A stretch of 64,000 nucleotides of DNA, taken from the NCBI RefSeq assembly GCF_014805685.1, contig NC_060909.1, positions 918,792 through 982,791 on the forward strand. Direction: 5' to 3'. A program made the translations under genes and the position numbers. The notes below the pieces were generated by a model. It was not told where the DNA came from and ran no database searches. It saw only the letters and a list, made by a program, of their open reading frames with translations. This DNA comes from Silurus meridionalis (Eukaryota > Chordata > Actinopteri > Siluriformes > Siluridae). Of this stretch, positions 11,601 through 64,000 are shown one piece after another. Numbering within the stretch: the first letter of the stretch is position 1; each line of letters begins with the position of its first letter.

Positions 11601-12248
11601 CTGAATCTCTCTGAATCTCTCATTTACACGGATAAAATCATTTGATTGATATAAAAATGCCTCAAAACAATGTCTTCCAAAGGCTATTTCTTGCTACTGA
11701 AAAATGAGTAACATGGATATTGCATGTTATATTGTTTCTTCTCTGATGAGCAACAATATATCATATCTGAATCTTTAGACAAAGCTGCAGAAAAGGCGTG
11801 GCTAATGTATTCAGGGTTGTACAAAGAGGCAAAGGGTCATGGGTCCCCAGGGGGCGGTGTTTAGCTTTTAGTGATGCCATTCAGAGATCGGATTGGCCAG
11901 GGCTCTTCGAGTAGGAGGGATGTAATATGGAGTAGAAGGAAAATGGGGGGAGGCTTCAGGCCATCACGGTCAATCATTTGTCCACTGCTGCTTAGATCTT
12001 TGCACATTGGTTGTGTTGCGATAAACAGAGGAAACGAGGTGGGACAGAGGAGACTCATTCACTGGCGTGATTTGTAGGTGCCGTGGTGCTGACTGGTGCC
12101 TCACAGCAGCTGATTGAAACACCAGCTTCAGAGGTGTGATTTCCCCGAAGAGCGCTTTTGTCGAGGTGTGTACAGAATGTGATCTAAGAGTGGTGACATG
12201 CTGTGAGAGGTGATACGAGGAATACGAGTGCTGGTGTGTAAATCTGGG

Positions 12249-12285
<37 letters not shown>

Positions 12286-12450
12286 GGGAGAGGTGAGGTT
12301 GCCTGTCCTAACTAAGTTCATGCTTCTTTGGTTGATTATGAGCTGTAATGTCTGGTGATGGAAGGCATCATAATGGCTGATAGAGAGAGAGAAAGAGAAA
12401 TAGTGAAAAGCAGTAACAAAAGCCCCTCTGAGAGGCTGCTGGCAGTGATG

Positions 12451-12513
<63 letters not shown>

Positions 12514-12690
12514 ACTCAGAATTAATCACTGCCACTCCCTTTCCAAGTGGAATACAGGATGAATTCTGCCTCTCTGGCCGTGTCGTTCTCTTCCTTAACC
12601 ATTAAACCACCAAACCCTGATAACACCACACGCATATCCGTCACCCTCTGGTACACAAGTGAGTGTGTTGACTGAATTGATCGTATGCAG
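11600..12690. other. intergenic with two GT microsatellites
   Basis: GT runs lie at 12254-12284 and 12452-12511 (about 29 units). The remainder shows no gene. Confidence 0.6.
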
Positions 12691-13432
12691 TTAAATGGAA
12701 AGTTTTAAGACTGTGGTGACCTGCGATGTTGTATGGTTTACAGACAGTGGCATTGACAGAAAGAGTTGAAGATGCTGTGATGTTCATCAGGAGTGACGAG
12801 GATTTAGAAACAGGATTAGAAACGAGTTTATTAAGGGAAAAAGTGTATTTTGGGACAAGGTGAGGGAGGTGTGATTGAGATGGTTTGGACATGTACAGAG
12901 AAGAGACATGGGGTATATCAGTCGAAGAATGCTGAGGATGGAGACACCAGGAAGGAGGAAAAGAGGATGGTAAAGGAGGAGGATTATGGATGTGGTAAGG
13001 CGGCACCATTTCTAGGCATAGACAAAGTAGGCGGTTGCCTAGAGCTCAACCAGCTGGGGGTACCAGTGAGCGCCCCCTGCAGCGTCGCTGCCCTCGCCCT
13101 TGCTCATTTAAATAATTTATCTGTTTTTCTGCTATAGTCTAAAATAGATTATTGTTTACATACTCAAATACAGGGAATTTTGCAATGATTATTAAATGTT
13201 TTTAACTTTTTTATTTTATGGCAGGTTGTGAATGATTGGTATGGTTTGTGGGTGGAGCATTGTGGTGGGAAAGCGGATCCCACTGGGTGGGGGACAATAG
13301 GAATCTCACCAAGGTGTAAAAAAGCCAGAAATGGTGGGAAGACATGCATGCAGAAAGAAGTAGATGTGGCGGTATGGAGACGGATGATCCGCTGTGGAGA
13401 CTCCTAACGGGAACAGCCGAAAGGAGGAGAAG
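12690..13432 (+). mobile_element. decayed RTE-type LINE 3' end, split by a later insertion
   Basis: This is the C-terminal part of an RTE-like reverse transcriptase in forward orientation, related to the copies at 24649-25132 and 29336-30101. Shared words include ATGTTGTATGGTTTACAGAC, GAGATGGTTTGGACATGTAC, GACATGGGGTATATCAGTCG and AAGAATGCTGAGGATGGAGA. The sequence breaks at about 12996, resumes at about 13336 (GGGAAGACATGCATGCAG), and runs to the RTE end ATGATCCGCTGTGG and CAGCCGAAAG. Several frameshifts make it a pseudogene. Confidence 0.85.
12997..13335. mobile_element. insertion inside the RTE remnant
   Basis: About 339 bp starting AAGGCGGCACCATTTCTAGG separates two parts that are contiguous in the other RTE copies. 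No terminal inverted repeat or clean target duplication was identified, so the class is unknown. Confidence 0.65.
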
Positions 13433-13435
13433 TAT

Positions 13436-13905
13436 TGATTATATGCATTGATGACTTGCCTACTTGCATATGTAGGCTATTCCAGGCTGTTCAGGCGAAA
13501 AATAAATGCTCTTTATACAGACTGAATGCCCATGTAGGATGGTGTCCAGGCCCCAGTGCTTTGGACAAGCCAGATACCACGTGCACCTCGTAAATAAAGA
13601 GCTGTCCAGGTCAATAACAGTAAGTGATCAGGCACTGAGCAGTTAAAGTGGTCCAGCTTCCTACCGTGTTGGATTGAGGCATTGCTGCTCGGCTGAGAGG
13701 ATCGATGGGATTCAACAGAGCTTGAGTCTATGGGTGTAATTTGGTCTCATTTGTTATTGTCTGTACTTGTCTAAGCATTTGGTTGTGTGTTGTTTGTTCT
13801 GTCCTCATTCGGCCTTTGTGACTGGGGCAGCAGAATTTTCTAAACAGGGCCCTGAATTGGAAATTATTTAACTCGGACTTGTCCTCAGTATCTATGATGA
13901 AGGCA
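13436..13905. other. intergenic, nothing recognised
   Basis: No exon or nameable repeat was seen. Confidence 0.45.
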
Positions 13906-14132
13906 AAAGTGCATTTTATTCGTCACATATACATTACAGCACAGTGAAATTCTTTCTTCACATATCTGAGGTCAGAGCACAGGGTCAGCCATGATACAGC
14001 ACCCCTGATGCACAAAGGGTTAAAGGCCTTGCTTAAGGGCCTAAAGAGTGGCAGCTTTTCAATACTGGGGTTTGAACCTCCAGCCTTCCAATTAATAACC
14101 CAGAGCCTTAACCACTAAGCTGCCACTTTCCC
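13905..14132 (-). repeat. tRNA-like SINE, nearly full copy, reverse orientation
   Basis: In reverse this reads as the family at 58100-58315. Visible are CACAGTGAAATTCTTTCTTC (tail), GGTCAGCCATGATACAGCAC, GGGTTAAAGGCCTTGC and AGAGCCTTAACCACTAAGCT (head, with the box B-like GGTTTGAACC). Confidence 0.8.
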
Positions 14133-14517
14133 CAATGCAGATAAACACGCTCTCGGCAAAGGACCTCTTCTAAAGACCCCCGGGTGGCACATGTGTTGTT
14201 AAGGAAATTACGAGCTTGAATCACAGTGATGCGACAGCTATTTATGGTCCAGAAGAGTACATTAGGCATGATCTCTGGGTGGAAGATTCAGTGATGCTAA
14301 CAGTTCAATAAAATCTAAAGACTTCATGTGTCTGGTAGCTTAGAGTAAGAGTTGGTGTTTAATACACTTAAAACCTTGAGGGTCAAATAAAGTACAGCCT
14401 ACCCAAAGCAATTTAACATTACAGTAAGTGGTCTATATCGTTTGTTAGCACAAGGACAGAGTTTTTTCTGCATGAGAAAAACCCATTTATTGCAATGTCT
14501 CTTCTTTTCTGTCTCAG
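14133..14517 (+). other. sequence before apba2 coding exon 1 (intron end)
   Basis: Ends in the pyrimidine-rich acceptor CTCTTCTTTTCTGTCTCAG (AG at 14516-14517), so this is the tail of an intron after an unseen 5' non-coding exon. Nothing else was recognised. Confidence 0.7.
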
Positions 14518-14566
14518 GACTGAAGCTCCTCAGCGATGGACAGCCAGTGAGCGTCTCTCTCTTTCT

Positions 14567-57304
<42,738 letters not shown>

Positions 57305-58040
57305 CCGAACGAATGACATCTGTGGAATATTTAAGACTTTCAAAGGCCACACCTCCGTCTAAAGATCTCTGTCTTTTGTCCGATCATCTCTCTTCCTTTT
57401 CTCCCCAGATAATAACTGTTGATTTTTTTTTCCTAACCCCGATATAGGGTACGTCGCCCATTTTCCAATGATTCTATGGATTTTATTCGTAACGCGTCAG
57501 ACTGACCCGACGCACCGTTTTTTTTTTTCTTCTTTTCCTTATATGCAAATAAAAAGGGAGGAGCTCGTGTATATTTATTTCCGCTTCCCCTTTCACTTAC
57601 TTCGTTGTATTTATTTTGAATTCTCGACAAAGCGTCTTGCTCCTGTCTGTGAACTTTGTTGGAAAGTCGTGCTGTAAAATGTTTCTTCGTTCCATCGAAT
57701 ACTATAGGAAAAGAAAAGCCAAGGGTGTGAAAGTCCACCCGCATAAAACACAAGAACACACGGTGACTGGATGTGGATTTGGGAAATTGATTTGAGTGGC
57801 GAAGACAAAAAAAAACCTTCAGCTACACAGCTTTTTATAGTAAACTCCTGGGAGGAATGTGAGCTTCCTGATCTGTCTGCAAACACAAGCAAAGTCGTAT
57901 CCGTTCATTCCTTAAGCATTATTCTGTGGTACAAAACAAGCTTTCATTTCCCCTCTAGCAGACGCTATAAAGCCGTGTATAAATCTTACATTACATTTTT
58001 AGTCTAACACATGAATAAAAACCGCAAAACCATCAGTTAT
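57305..58040 (+). other. apba2: apba2 3' untranslated region (extent uncertain)
   Basis: Sequence after the stop with candidate polyadenylation signals AATAAA at 57548-57553 and 58014-58019. The true end may be further right, where other AATAAA hexamers occur (for example 59817-59822). Confidence 0.55.
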
Positions 58041-58099
58041 CAATGCAATTTTAAGCAACAAAAATGTGTGGAAGCACAGTGTGAGCAGAATTCACCAAC

Positions 58100-58315
58100 C
58101 TGTACCCAAACCTAAGCTCTGACTCTGTGGTTGATGTTCTGGGTTACTGATTAAAAGGTTCGAGCCCCAGCACCACACAGCTGCCACTGTTGGGCCCTTG
58201 AGTGTGGCCCTTAACCCTTTCTGCTCCAGGTGGCACCGTATCATTGCTGACCCTGCACTCTGACTCCAGTTTCCTAACAAGCTACGATACGCTAAGAAAG
58301 AATTTCTCTCAAAGC
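58100..58315 (+). repeat. tRNA-like SINE, nearly full copy, forward
   Basis: Reads CTAAGCTCTGACTCTGTGG, CTGGGTTACTGATTAAAAGG, TTCGAGCCCCAGCACCACAC (box B-like GGTTCGAGCC), AGCTGCCACTGTTGGGCCCT and TATCATTGCTGACCCTGCAC, and ends AAGAAAGAATTTCTCTCAAA. This is the reference copy for the family in this window. Confidence 0.85.
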
Positions 58316-58599
58316 CTCCTTGTTTCTTTCTTTCTCTTGATCAATTAGCATTGCAGGCATTAGCATTAGCGTCTCTCATTGCTGCAGCCAGGCTGATGTT
58401 TTGTGGTTTGTTTGTTTCTGTTTCTTTGCACACCTACAGCGTTAGCTGAAGTATCAGCAGTACCGACAGATTAGCATACTTATGTGTAGTCTAGTGCAGA
58501 AATGATAGCATGCATGTCTGCCTCTCGTAGCATTCGCTAGAGGAAAAAGCACATCCTCATCAATAACAAACGAGACTAGTGTGAATCTCATATGCTTCT

Positions 58600-58880
58600 A
58601 GTGTAGAACCACCGAGAGACACGTGCACGTTCCTTTTGTTTCTATGCAACAAACTCAGTAACGCTATGAAGATTTATTTTGACCAAAACAATCTATAAAT
58701 GTCCAGAACTTTATTTTCATTGAAAAATCCGCCATGTGTGAGTCTGGGCGGTGAAGGAGTCTGATCACATCTTTTCTCCTGTTCTCCATCTTACACAAGT
58801 TCTTCTGGTTCCATCCCATGTGGACTTTCTTCCACTCATTCACTGTCACATTCCAGTTTGTTGAATGGAAACTAAAGGAA
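58600..58880. mobile_element. non-autonomous element related to 62925-63242
   Basis: GAGAGACACGTGCACGTTCC, TTTTGTTTCTATGCAACAAA, CATTGAAAAATCCGCCATGT and GTCTGATCACATCTTTTCTC follow the order in 62925-63242. CTTTCTTCCACTCATTCACT is the reverse complement of the transposase-like fragment at 32244-32266. Confidence 0.7.
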
Positions 58881-60215
58881 CACGCATGTCTTAAAAATCA
58901 GAAAAGACGCCATAACACGCATTTCTTACTTGAGTTGCATTTGAATGAAAATGGGACAAATTGCAGTTCAACTTACTTTGAAAAACTGTGCAGCCGCTTG
59001 GCATTTTTTTAAAACTCAGACCCTTCTTTAGGGTGAATGTGGATTTGATTGGACGTGTGTTTACATGAACATATCGAGGGCAATATCTGATCATGTGTAT
59101 ATAGAGGCATCACTTCAGCTAGTAGATGGTCAGCTGATTTTCAGTGTTTCTAAAGTTCATCTTGGCATCTTCGCCTTAGGATTTAGGAGCAACGTCTGCG
59201 CTACCATGAACATCCCGATAAGCAAATAATAACCTACATCGCTTGAGATATTAATGGATACACTTAACCTCAACACAATATGGCACAATAAAAACGCCTG
59301 TTTTTTTACTTCAGTACAATAAATTTCCCAAGAATAAATCTTCAGGAGTCCAGAGTTGGGAAGAATAACAGAACTGAACTGTACATACAAAGCGACTCTT
59401 TACACGAGGGAACTTTTTTATATTCTGATTCATCATGAAATAAATACATCTAATTAAATGGTCATTTTTATTTGGTGGGCATTAAATTGTGTTGTTTTTG
59501 TTTATGTTTAGTTTTTTTATAACGTCAGTGCACAAACTTTTTTGTAACCCAAAAATACCACCAAATTTCATTCTAATGATAATAATAATAATAAAACATC
59601 ACCATCCTGTAAATGACTTTCTATGGGAAACGCATCCACACTGTATCATATCTGGAAGTTTATTTTCGATGTGTTTTATGTCCACGTTTGTGCGTCGCTC
59701 GGCAAAAAAGAAACTCCTCCGAGTTGTGAATGTAAACGTGTTGTCGATAGTGCATCCATTACCTTGCGCAGTATTAGAATGTGTGTACATACAACACAAA
59801 CATTGTTTAGTAAAAAAATAAAGAAGTGTCCAGGTTAGGAGGGCACTTACTCTGTAAACTCTCTCCCCATGTTGTGTCAGGCTTCTGCCTTGAGGAGAGG
59901 AAATAAATCCACACTGTGATCAGAAGCCTTGCAGCAGAGTACGCTTCGGGGGAATTGTGATTGAAATAAAAAGGAAACTCACAAAAGACGAATAGTTACC
60001 TGTTTTGCATGCAGCATAAATGTCAAAATGGCCAAAAAAACAACAACAATAAAGTGTAATATAAGCCCATGCTGGACTCTTGTGCATTTGTGCAGTAGAT
60101 ACAGAAAATTCATTTCTCTCCAACTGTTTTCTCATAACCAGAGATGAAAATGCCATTAAACTGTATGAAATGCATCACTGTAGATTAGATTTCTCAATCA
60201 ATTTATCTACACACT
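58881..60215. other. intergenic or distal apba2 3' UTR, nothing recognised
   Basis: AT-rich, no exon. (AAT)n of five units at 59580-59594. Confidence 0.45.
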
Positions 60216-60218
60216 GTC

Positions 60219-60660
60219 CATGAGCTTCTTTCTGAACATCCCATTCCACGTTTCTTCTCCATTTGCTCTTAGAAAAAGCTCCACTCTTCTGGGAAGATGT
60301 TCCACTAGATGTTGTGTTTATTCAGCTATAAGGGTGTGAGTAAAGTCAGATGTTGATGAAGGTGAGCTGAGAAGCAGTCAGTGTTCCACAGCTCAATAGC
60401 AGGAGATCTTCCACACCAACCCATGCATCTTCATGGAGCAGGCTTTCTGCACAGGGGTTGCATTGTCAGGCTGGAACAGGTTTGGATTTCCGAAATCTAA
60501 TGAAGGAAAAATGTCATGCTTCTTCACCCCAAGAAGTCTTATACAATCAAATGTATTGCTTTGATAATAATCTGGAAGCATTTCGAAAAATAACCTCAGT
60601 CCAGTTTCTTTTCCATACTGCACAATTCACAGACGTCTCTCCGAGAAGATCATTCGGCTG
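60219..60660. mobile_element. ACACTATATGGAC-type MITE, diverged copy
   Basis: Interior words CTCCACTCTTCTGGGAAGAT, GTTCCACTAGATGTTGTG, AGGAGATCTTCCACACCAAC, CAGGCTGGAACAGGTTTGGA match the family. The left end CACTGTCCATGAGCTTC is degraded. Confidence 0.75.
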
Positions 60661-60994
60661 ATTACCTGACTGTCTTCCTGCAGGCTCCGGAGGCCTCTTC
60701 AGATAAGTGCAAGACGTTCTCATAACAGTGTGCAGAGCTGAACCCTAATCACATCGGTAACCATGGCAACCCGTTCTTATCTCGCCAAAATGAAACCCGT
60801 ACTAATAAACTGCAAACTGTACATTTATCGCGAAACTCTGAATGAAACTCCACAGCACACGTTTATTTTATACCATTAATATCAGATCAATTAGTGCAGT
60901 GATATTTTATTTATTTATTTATTAGATAAAGTGATTATAGTTATACTCTTAAACCTTCCACGAGCAAAACAATATATTTCTCTCAGTCCTCTAC

Positions 60995-61790
60995 TACTGA
61001 TCCCTCCATCCTCTACCACTGCACCGCTGATCCCTCCATCCTCTACCACTGCACCACTGATCCCTCCATCCTTTACCACTGCACCGCTGATCCCTCCATC
61101 CTCTACCACTGCACCACTGATCCCTCCATCATTTACCACTGCACCGCTGATCTCTCCATCCTCTACCACTGCACCACTGATCCCTCCATTCTCTACCACT
61201 GCACCTCTGATCCCTCCATCCTCTACCACTGCACCACTGATCCCTCCATCCTCTACCACTGCACCACTGATCCCTCCATCCTCTACCACTGCACCACTGA
61301 TCCCTCCATCCTTTACCACTGCACCGCTGATCCCTCCATCCTCTACCACTGCACCGCTGATCCCTCCATCCTTACCACTGCACCGCTGATCCTCCATCCT
61401 TTACCACTGCACCGCTGATCCCTCCATCCTTTACCACTGCACCGCTGATCCCTCCATCCTTTACCACTGCACCGCTGATCCCTCCATCCTTTACCACTGC
61501 ACCACTGATCCCTCCATCCTCTACCACTGCACCCCTGATCCCTCCATCCTTTACCACTGCACCGCTGATCCCTCCATCCTTTACCACTGCACCGCTGATC
61601 CCTCCATCCTTTACCACTGCACCGCTGATCCCTCCATCCTTTACCACTGCACAGCTGATCCCTCCATCCTTTACCACTGCACCACTGATCCCTCCATTCT
61701 TTACCACTGCATTACTATTCCTTTTATCCTTTACCACTATCTCGCCATCCTTTACCACTGCCAAACTCATCCCTTCATCATCTACTTTAC
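60995..61790. repeat. 30-bp minisatellite, about 25 units
   Basis: Tandem units CTGATCCCTCCATCCTTTAC then CACTGCACCG (30 bp). The left half prefers ATCCTCTACC, the right half ATCCTTTACC. The length is divisible by three, so both strands have open frames (PPSSTTAPLI on +, DGGISGAVVE on -); they are not genes. Confidence 0.97.
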
Positions 61791-62500
61791 CAAAGCACCA
61801 TCCATCCTTCTATTCTCTACCACTGCTCCACTCATCCCTCTCTCACTAGCAGTTTTCACACAACCTCTAACATTAGAACTTAAATGTGTGTAAACTTGTT
61901 TTTAAATTATTTACTCCCAGTTGAGTTTTAGACGAATAATATTCTTAATCTATGACCAGGAACATGAACCCGTAACAGAACATAATTTACTGATAAACTT
62001 CAAAGCACTACTGTAATTGGCTCTGGATAAACAGGTGAGACATAAACGCTATAAATGTAAATGTATTCATGCGAACTATAAAACCTCAATACCAGACATG
62101 ATTTTATTCATTAATAAAGGACACTTTGTGAACCACTGAGTCACGTGATCATCCATTTCTCTGATATGTAGAGTACCGTTACCCCCTGGTGGTTTAATTA
62201 CAACATACAACAGCACAACATACAACAGCTGGCAAACCTCTGCATTTGTCTGCGTTTAAGTTTGGTGTTGCCTTCGTATTTTTTTTTTTTATAAAAATAA
62301 AAAGGTCGATTTTGCAGTTGTTTATTGAAATGCAGCCGAACGTTACTGAGACATTTGATTATAAAAATGTATTTGTTTACAATCTTACAGCCTTTAAAGT
62401 GTGTTTTATACATTTATAAAATACGTGAATGTTTATTTTATGGATTAAAATTGTCTAACTGCTTGTTGAGATCATTAGTGAGAGCACTGAGTAAAGCTCT
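61791..62500. other. convergent intergenic region between apba2 and sord
   Basis: No exon. On the - strand an AATAAA (TTTATT at 62432-62437 on +) lies about 65 bp after the sord stop and is a plausible polyadenylation signal; another is at 62321-62326. Confidence 0.5.
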
Positions 62501-62666
62501 TTATGGGTTCTGATCATTTTGGTCACATTTTAGCATGACTTTGATCCCGATGCCCTGTCTGGTCGTCTCAAACGCCTGCACGGCTTGCTCCAGGGGGAAG
62601 CGGTGTGTGACCAGCGGCTTGACGTTCACACGCTTGGAGGCCAGCATTGAAATAGCCACGGGCCAC
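62501..62666 (-). CDS. sord: sord terminal exon
   Basis: Acceptor TTCCCTGTTCAG. Completes Thr, then [54 protein letters not shown] and TAA (TTA at 62501-62503 on the + strand). Confidence 0.97.
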
Positions 62667-63929
62667 CTGAACAGGGAACACAACACACAGTTGTATAAAA
62701 GTGTGTTATGTAAGATTTGGGGTAGAATGTGTAAAAACTGGAAGAGATTTTAATCAGATTTGAAAGAATTCTTTTAAACTGTTCTGGGAGAAGGAGATCC
62801 TCAGTATGTGTACTGAGTGTTTATAATATAGTACAGTAATTTAGCTATTTCATTAAACCGTTCATAAACAAATGGTATTTTTCTCACATTAGCTATAAAT
62901 GCTACCTACAGGGTCTGTGAAAAGTGTGGAAACATAGTGTTTTATGGTTTCTGAGAGACCCATGCATGTTCCTTTTGTTTCTAAGCAACAAACTCAGTAA
63001 TGTAACGCTCTAAAGATCCATTTGACCAAACCATCTATACATGTCCAGAACTTTACTCTCATTGAAAAATCTGCATGTGTGAGTGTGGGAGTGAGGGAGT
63101 CTGATCACATCTTCTCTTCTGTTCTCCAGCTTACACAAGTTCATCTGGTAGAGACACAAACATCCCATTTGGACTAATTCCAGTGGTTTTTGCCTTTTAA
63201 TGCATGTTTCTCAAAAACGATGTTTTTCCACACTTCTGAAGGCACTGAAGGTCTGATGACGATTAAAAAATAAACCTTGTGCTCTTTGGGTAGGGAGGGA
63301 AAGTGCAAACATACTGTATATCATTTTTATTTTGTGAAAAACTAAATAATGAATGGAAAATATTTGTTGCACTGGATGTCTCTGATTTAGTATAAGAAGC
63401 TCCTTCATGGTCTCATGGCTGTTTATGTTGTACACAGTTAAACTCACGTGTTGCAGTAGCGGAACACGCCTCGGATGTCCACTTCTTTGAGAGCAGCGGT
63501 AATGAGAGGCACGGTGGCCATGTCAGCACCGAGTCCAACCAAAACAACTACACCTCCAGAGCGCGTAGCCTGTACACACAAACACACTGTTTTAGACACA
63601 CTTCCTCTCTTAAAATTATGTCCTTGGATTTTTTCTTCTCCGTCGTACAGAACTGGAGATGTCTGAACTCAGACCTTCCTTCCATCCAATCACAATCCAG
63701 CATTCACAGTGCCCAGGAGCCAGTAATTGTTCTGATGTATATTAACTCACGTAGATTGCGGTTTGGATGCAGCTCTCGACCCCTGTACACTCGATGGTGA
63801 CGTGAGGCATGCCCCCCAGCAGGCCGTCCACACGCTTGGCCATTTCCTGTGGTGTATCCTCTTTCTTAACGGGAAGAACAAAGTCAGCACCCAACTCTTT
63901 AGCTTTGGCCAGTCGATCAGCAGAAAGGT
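62501..63929 (-). CDS. sord: sorbitol dehydrogenase (L-iditol 2-dehydrogenase), C-terminal half, runs off the window
   Basis: A zinc-dependent medium-chain dehydrogenase that oxidises sorbitol to fructose with NAD in the polyol pathway (family knowledge). Three - strand exons (63751-63929, 63448-63569, 62501-62666) join in frame to about 154 residues, the last roughly 43 percent of a protein that is usually about 355 residues. It starts within the NAD-binding Rossmann domain and ends [11 protein letters not shown], near-identical to the mammalian end. The catalytic zinc ligands and the N-terminal part lie in exons beyond position 64000. No stop, frameshift or odd junction in what is visible. 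It is convergent with apba2. Confidence 0.96.
62925..63242. mobile_element. non-autonomous element in sord intron
   Basis: GTGAAAAGTGTGGAAACATA then GTGTTTTATGGTTTCTGAGA at the left pairs in inverted orientation with TTTCTCAAAAACGATGTTTT then TCCACACTTCTGA (63208-63240). Related to 32150-32525 and 58600-58880. Confidence 0.7.
63448..63569 (-). CDS. sord: sord exon (ATRSGG)
   Basis: Acceptor TGTGTGTACAG. Encodes [40 protein letters not shown] and the first two bases of a Thr codon. Donor AC|GTGAGT, phase 2. Confidence 0.97.
63677..63712. repeat. dispersed 35-bp motif copy in sord intron
   Basis: CCTTCCATCCAATCACAATC then CAGCATTCACAGTG, as at 50005-50043. Confidence 0.6.
63751..63929 (-). 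CDS. sord: sord exon (Rossmann domain)
   Basis: On the - strand the acceptor is ATGTACCATCAG. The first two bases complete a split Asp codon (upstream G not in window), then [59 protein letters not shown], donor TAC|GTGAGT. The Asp before LSA is the family's NAD-specificity residue; only its last two bases are seen. Confidence 0.96.
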
Positions 63930-64000
63930 CTGATGGTACATGAACATGTGAAAAAATAAATAACGTTAGGATGTTTCACATTTCTGCTTTTAAAAACCTT

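Noticed and set aside
14495..14566. In-frame upstream ATG giving 24 extra residues at the apba2 N-terminus
   Set aside because: The ATG and the next 20 bases form the pyrimidine tract and AG of a splice acceptor (AG at 14516-14517), and the family N-terminus aligns with MAQRK at 14567.
60915..61770. Antigen-like repeat protein (GGISGAVVEDGG)
   Set aside because: A 30-bp minisatellite with open frames on both strands; no signal for a start, splice site or conserved domain.

Overview
The window is vertebrate nuclear DNA from a teleost fish, possibly an otophysan such as a catfish. The basis is the spliced exons (GT-AG introns, fish-like protein sequence), very dense microsatellites, and fish-type Tc1/mariner, hAT, RTE and tRNA-derived SINE repeats. 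The lineage below teleost is inference. There are two protein-coding genes and no bacterial-style features, CRISPR arrays, rRNA genes or intact tRNA genes.

Gene 1 is apba2 (X11-beta/Mint2, a neuronal adaptor with one PTB and two PDZ domains) on the + strand. I could trace its complete coding sequence through 12 coding exons from 14567 to 57304. All junctions keep frame and use GT-AG, and the predicted protein is 791 residues. Coding exons: 14567-15640, 19025-19105, 23944-23983, 26708-26853, 36713-36748 (a 36-nt microexon), 39159-39245, 46030-46215, 47769-47948, 52192-52404, 55329-55448, 55830-55970, 57233-57304. The first coding exon begins at 14518 with a short 5' UTR piece, so at least one non-coding 5' exon lies upstream and was not identified. 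Gene 2 is the 3' half of sord (sorbitol dehydrogenase) on the - strand, convergent with apba2. Three exons are visible (63751-63929, 63448-63569, 62501-62666) and the rest lies past the right edge.

More than 95 percent of the window is intron or intergenic and is rich in repeats. 1-14.5 kb: a CT tract, a dead Tc1 transposon, two 38-bp minisatellites of a GGTGTGGCTTC unit, a hAT element with a perfect 8-bp target duplication, and a decayed RTE LINE with another repeat inside it. 14.5-24 kb: apba2 exons 1-3 around a tRNA-Glu-derived SINE and a 2.4-kb degenerate telomere-like CCCTAA/CCCTTA array. 24-39 kb: two further RTE 3' ends, a second copy of the hAT element, a 650-bp polypurine tract, a pogo-like element with a 34-bp inverted repeat, and a 72-bp triplication. 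39-57 kb: the PTB and PDZ exons, a 1.8-kb array of a 25-bp unit, a composite Tc1 element with terminal inverted repeats of about 230 bp, and 1.7 kb of ACACTACA-type repeats. 57-64 kb: the apba2 3' UTR, dispersed repeats, a 30-bp minisatellite and sord.

Most long open frames here are translations of simple or tandem repeats (SLSLSL, VRVRVR, TLTLTI, HTHTHT and similar) and are not genes. I found no convincing new biological system. The more unusual signals are the splice acceptors built from microsatellites, the hAT element with a copy-variable internal minisatellite, the SINE/LINE pair sharing a 3' tail, and the layered transposon insertions.
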